The translations under genes were made by a program, and so were the position numbers. 15,855 nt of DNA from a bacterium (GTDB lineage: Bacteria > CAIWAD01). Shown one piece after another: positions 13,720 through 15,855 of this stretch (its first letter is position 1; each line of letters starts with the position of its first letter). The stretch lies in NCBI GenBank assembly GCA_030685015.1, contig JAUXWS010000024.1, positions 1 through 15,855 on the forward strand, in the 5' to 3' direction. A model generated the notes under the pieces. That model saw nothing but the letters and a program-made list of their open reading frames with translations, made no database searches and was not told where the DNA came from.

Positions 13720-14364
13720 ATGCTGGTGACCAAGCCCGCCCCCCATTTCAAGGCCACGGCCGTCATGCCCGACAACACGATGAAGGAGATCAGCCTCTCC
13801 GACTACAAGGGCAAGAAGGTCGTCCTCTTCTTCTACCCCCTGGACTTCACCTTCGTCTGCCCCACCGAGCTGCTCGCCTTCGACCACCGCCTCGCCGAGT
13901 TCGAGAAGCGTGGCGTGCAGGTGCTGGGCTGCTCCGTGGACAGCCACTGGTGCCATCTGGCCTGGAAAAACACGGCCATCGAGCATGGCGGCATTGGCAC
14001 TGTGAAGTATCCGCTCATCGCAGACCTGACGAAAGGAATCGCCCGCGACTACGACGTGCTGGTGGGCGCCGAGCCCGCCACGGTGATCACGGCCGAGACG
14101 GAGGAGGATACGACGGTGGGCGGGCACAGGGCACTGCGGGCCTCCTTTCTTATCGACGAGGAGGGGGTGGTGCGCCACGCCGTCATCAATGACCTGCCCC
14201 TGGGCCGCAACATCGACGAAATGCTGCGCATGGTGGATGCCCTCGCCTACAACCAGAAGCACGGCGAAGTGTGTCCTGCCGGTTGGCAGCATGGGGACGC
14301 CGGAATGAAGGAGACCCCTCACGACGTGGCCAATTATCTCGCCACGCATGCCGGGAAGCTCTGA
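13720..14364 (+). CDS. ahpC: 2-Cys peroxiredoxin (AhpC/Prx1 type)
   Basis: The 214-residue thiol peroxidase reduces hydrogen peroxide and organic hydroperoxides in the cytoplasm. The peroxidatic Cys47 lies in [13 protein letters not shown] and the resolving Cys185 in [13 protein letters not shown] (90-93) matches the GGLG element associated with over-oxidation-sensitive enzymes, but the C-terminal YF element is not visible. Compared with typical AhpC/Prx, the loop between YDVL and ALR (about residues 115-137, rich in Glu and Thr) is longer by about 17 residues. A strong AAGGAG site sits 6 bases before the ATG. It follows the PerR-type gene by 16 bases and is probably co-transcribed and repressed by it. 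No AhpF is present, so reduction by thioredoxin is assumed. A hairpin follows. Confidence 0.93.
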   Translation: MLVTKPAPHFKATAVMPDNTMKEISLSDYKGKKVVLFFYPLDFTFVCPTELLAFDHRLAEFEKRGVQVLGCSVDSHWCHLAWKNTAIEHGGIGTVKYPLIADLTKGIARDYDVLVGAEPATVITAETEEDTTVGGHRALRASFLIDEEGVVRHAVINDLPLGRNIDEMLRMVDALAYNQKHGEVCPAGWQHGDAGMKETPHDVANYLATHAGKL

Positions 14365-14383
14365 TCAACGTGTCGGAATGGAC

Positions 14384-14419
14384 GGGGCCGCGGTTGGCGC
14401 GAGGACCGCGGCCCCCTTT
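14384..14419 (+). terminator. Hairpin terminator after the peroxiredoxin gene
   Basis: GGGGCCGCGGT and ACCGCGGCCCC form a perfect 11-bp stem with a 10-base loop, 19 bases after the peroxiredoxin stop, followed by a short CTTTC tail. The T-run is short, but the stem strength and position suggest the end of the PerR-peroxiredoxin transcript. Confidence 0.7.
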
Positions 14420-14452
14420 CGCCTCGGCTTGACACAGCATCCCTCGGCCTGA

Positions 14453-15409
14453 TCAAGGCCGGAAGGGCACCAGGTCCCCAAACTCCACGCGGAAAATGTC
14501 CCGCTGCTCGTTGGTGATCCAGACGCTTTCGCCGTCCAGGGCGATCCCCTCGCACTGGCCCGCCGCGATGGGCAGCCAGCGCCACTCCCCCGCCAGCAGG
14601 TCCCCCGTCCCGTCCGCCGCGGAAGCCTCCCCGTTGTCCACCACGAAGACGCCCGTGTAGGTGAGGATGGCCACCCACCGGCCGTCCGGCGTGGCGTCGG
14701 CGGCGGTGACCAGGCCCGGGATGTCGGGGCGCAGGCCGCCCACCTCGGCCGTGCCCAGGTGGGTGAGCGGATGGACGAGGTCCTCGCGGAAGGCGGCGTG
14801 CCAGGGTTGCCCGGGCGGCAGGCTTTCAAAGGGGAAGGGATCCAGCCGGTAGAGGCGCGTGCGGCGGTCGGCGCGGTGCTTGGTGAGGAAATGGAGCGCG
14901 CCGCGGGCGAAAAAGACCGCCTCGCAGTCGAAGTTGGCGGCGGCGGGCGGGAAATCCCGCTGGTCGGGCCAGGCGAAGGGAATGCGTTTGAGGGGCCGCG
15001 CCGCGTTGACGGCGCGGGGGTTGGGTTCAGGCAGCAGGTAGACGGCCAGGTCGCGCCGGGCGTTGCCGTTGTTGCCGAAGGCTCCGATGATCAGGTTGCC
15101 CCGGTCGTCCTGGGCCAGGTCCTCCCAGTCGATGTTGACGGCCCCGGGCAGCAGTAGGCCTCGATACTCCTTGTCCCACTCCGGCTGGATCAGGGCGCCC
15201 GTGCTGTCCACGGCGAAGAGGCGGGCCTCGTCCCCCGAGTCATTCAAGGTCCACCACACCCCTGGGAGGCGGCGGCTGATCTCCAGGGCGCTGGACTCGT
15301 CGATCTCCTCAAAGGACAGGCGACCCCGGGCTTGCAGCTCCCGCGGCTCCTCAGCCCGGCTGGTCTTGATCAGCAGCAAGGTGATGATTAGAGCCATTGA
15401 CGTGCGCAT
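14453..15409 (-). CDS. Secreted protein of unknown function, propeller-like
   Basis: The 318-residue product starts with a signal peptide (MRTSMALIITLLLIKTSRA, probable cleavage before EEP), so it is exported. The mature part contains ESSALEISRRLPGVWWTLND, then SGDEARLFAVDSTGAL, NIDWEDLAQDDRGNLIIGAFGN, FDCEAVFF and AGQCEGIALDGESVWITNEQ. This spacing of short beta-strand motifs, with acidic WED/CE(A/G) segments, recalls secreted beta-propeller proteins such as phytase-like or NHL/SMP-30-like families. I do not recognise a defined family or catalytic site. The start at 15409 has AAGAGG 6 bases upstream. An in-frame Met at 15436, with GGGAGAGGG upstream, would give a longer basic n-region. It is convergent with the peroxiredoxin gene and shares its terminator region. 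No operon partner is visible. Confidence 0.75.
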   Translation of the reverse strand: MRTSMALIITLLLIKTSRAEEPRELQARGRLSFEEIDESSALEISRRLPGVWWTLNDSGDEARLFAVDSTGALIQPEWDKEYRGLLLPGAVNIDWEDLAQDDRGNLIIGAFGNNGNARRDLAVYLLPEPNPRAVNAARPLKRIPFAWPDQRDFPPAAANFDCEAVFFARGALHFLTKHRADRRTRLYRLDPFPFESLPPGQPWHAAFREDLVHPLTHLGTAEVGGLRPDIPGLVTAADATPDGRWVAILTYTGVFVVDNGEASAADGTGDLLAGEWRWLPIAAGQCEGIALDGESVWITNEQRDIFRVEFGDLVPFRP

Positions 15410-15721
15410 GGCGGACCTCTTCTTGCTTTGGCCCATGGGCGGGCCGCCCTCTCCCGTTAAGCCATAAACCTTTCCAAGGCAATTCCGGTCTTGATTTGCC
15501 CTTCCCCCCATCCTAGTATACGGACCACGCCGATGGTGGCGACCTCCACACAGCCTTGCCGACTCCACGACTCGTCAACGCTCCGGTCGAGGCCGGTGAA
15601 GCCGTGCCGGGAAGGTGGACCAGGGCGTCCTGGCGCGGCACACAACATGGTGGACCATCCACCGACACACAATCTGGAGAGAGTTGATGCGACGCATGAC
15701 CCTGAGCTTAAGCCAACCCGA
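15410..15721. other. Intergenic region with no recognisable gene
   Basis: This stretch of about 310 bases lies between the start of the secreted-protein gene and the transposase end. Small open frames exist on both strands, but their products are low-complexity and resemble nothing. A short hairpin, GGTGGA-CCA-TCCACC (15649-15663), is present without a T-run. It may include the end of the insertion sequence, but I cannot identify terminal inverted repeats with the other end outside the window. Confidence 0.5.
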
Positions 15722-15855
15722 TTACGCAGGAGAATCAGCCAGTCGTAGGGTCCTCAGGGGTCGCTGTGCCGATCTTGCTGCCAGGCGCAGAGTGCCGGTG
15801 ATGAGGCAGACCAGATTCATGCGGCGATTGAACCGGTATTGGAACAAGGCAAAGA
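15722..15855 (-). mobile_element. C-terminal end of an IS1595-like transposase
   Basis: The minus strand reads in from beyond the right edge and ends at TAA (15722-15724). The visible 43 residues start FALFQYRFNRRMNLVCLITG and end LRTLRLADSPA. The FxYRFNRR motif close to the C-terminus, followed by a short helical tail, is characteristic of IS1595/ISXO2-type DDE transposases. The catalytic core is outside the window, so it is unclear whether the element is intact. A short divergent tail could also mean a degraded copy. Confidence 0.6.

Noticed and set aside
15457-15748. Small open frames on both strands upstream of the secreted-protein gene
   Set aside because: They overlap each other, lack ribosome-binding sites and resemble no protein family.

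Overview
This is a GC-rich bacterial chromosome segment with closely packed genes. Its lineage is suggested by one gene remnant at about 6549-6704. That remnant encodes a C-terminal sorting-type motif (NHPNPFNPAATIRF...SDLRGRRVA) of the kind found in secreted proteins of the FCB superphylum and related candidate phyla. The phylum call is an inference from this motif and the base composition; no rRNA is present.

Layout, left to right. (1) 1-4160, minus strand: two translationally coupled multi-PAS sensor proteins. The upstream one is membrane-anchored with six PAS domains and no output domain; the downstream one has at least four and a half PAS domains and runs off the left edge. (2) 4207-5244, minus: an adenosine-deaminase-family enzyme. 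(3) 5111-6998: a mosaic region. A ~296-bp block (5' end of the deaminase gene plus its upstream spacer) is repeated directly about 1.6 kb away. Between the two copies lie a plus-strand lipoprotein with a collagen-like Gly-X-Y stalk and two c-type haem motifs, a strong terminator, and the broken sorting-domain fragment. (4) 7038-10194, minus: a cluster of a DinB-like protein, a haemolysin III/PAQR membrane protein, a TRIC/UPF0126 membrane protein, and a DinB-methyltransferase fusion. (5) 10396-11823, minus: type I glutamine synthetase with Phe where the adenylylated Tyr usually is. It is divergent from (6) 11938-13035, plus: an Old Yellow Enzyme-type flavin oxidoreductase followed by eight tandem 11-bp repeats and an AT-rich spacer. 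(7) 13314-14364, plus: a PerR-type peroxide regulator 16 bp ahead of a 2-Cys peroxiredoxin, a coherent peroxide-response pair ended by a hairpin. (8) 14453-15409, minus: a secreted protein of unknown function. (9) The right edge holds the C-terminus of an IS1595-like transposase.

Most genes are ordinary housekeeping or signalling functions. The parts that look least ordinary are the repeat-bracketed cytochrome cassette, the output-less PAS array coupled to a second PAS array, the DinB-methyltransferase fusion, the 11-bp tandem array, and the peroxiredoxin with a loop insertion. I do not see a defence locus, CRISPR array, tRNA or biosynthetic cluster. Several long open frames antisense to the real genes are by-products of the high GC content.
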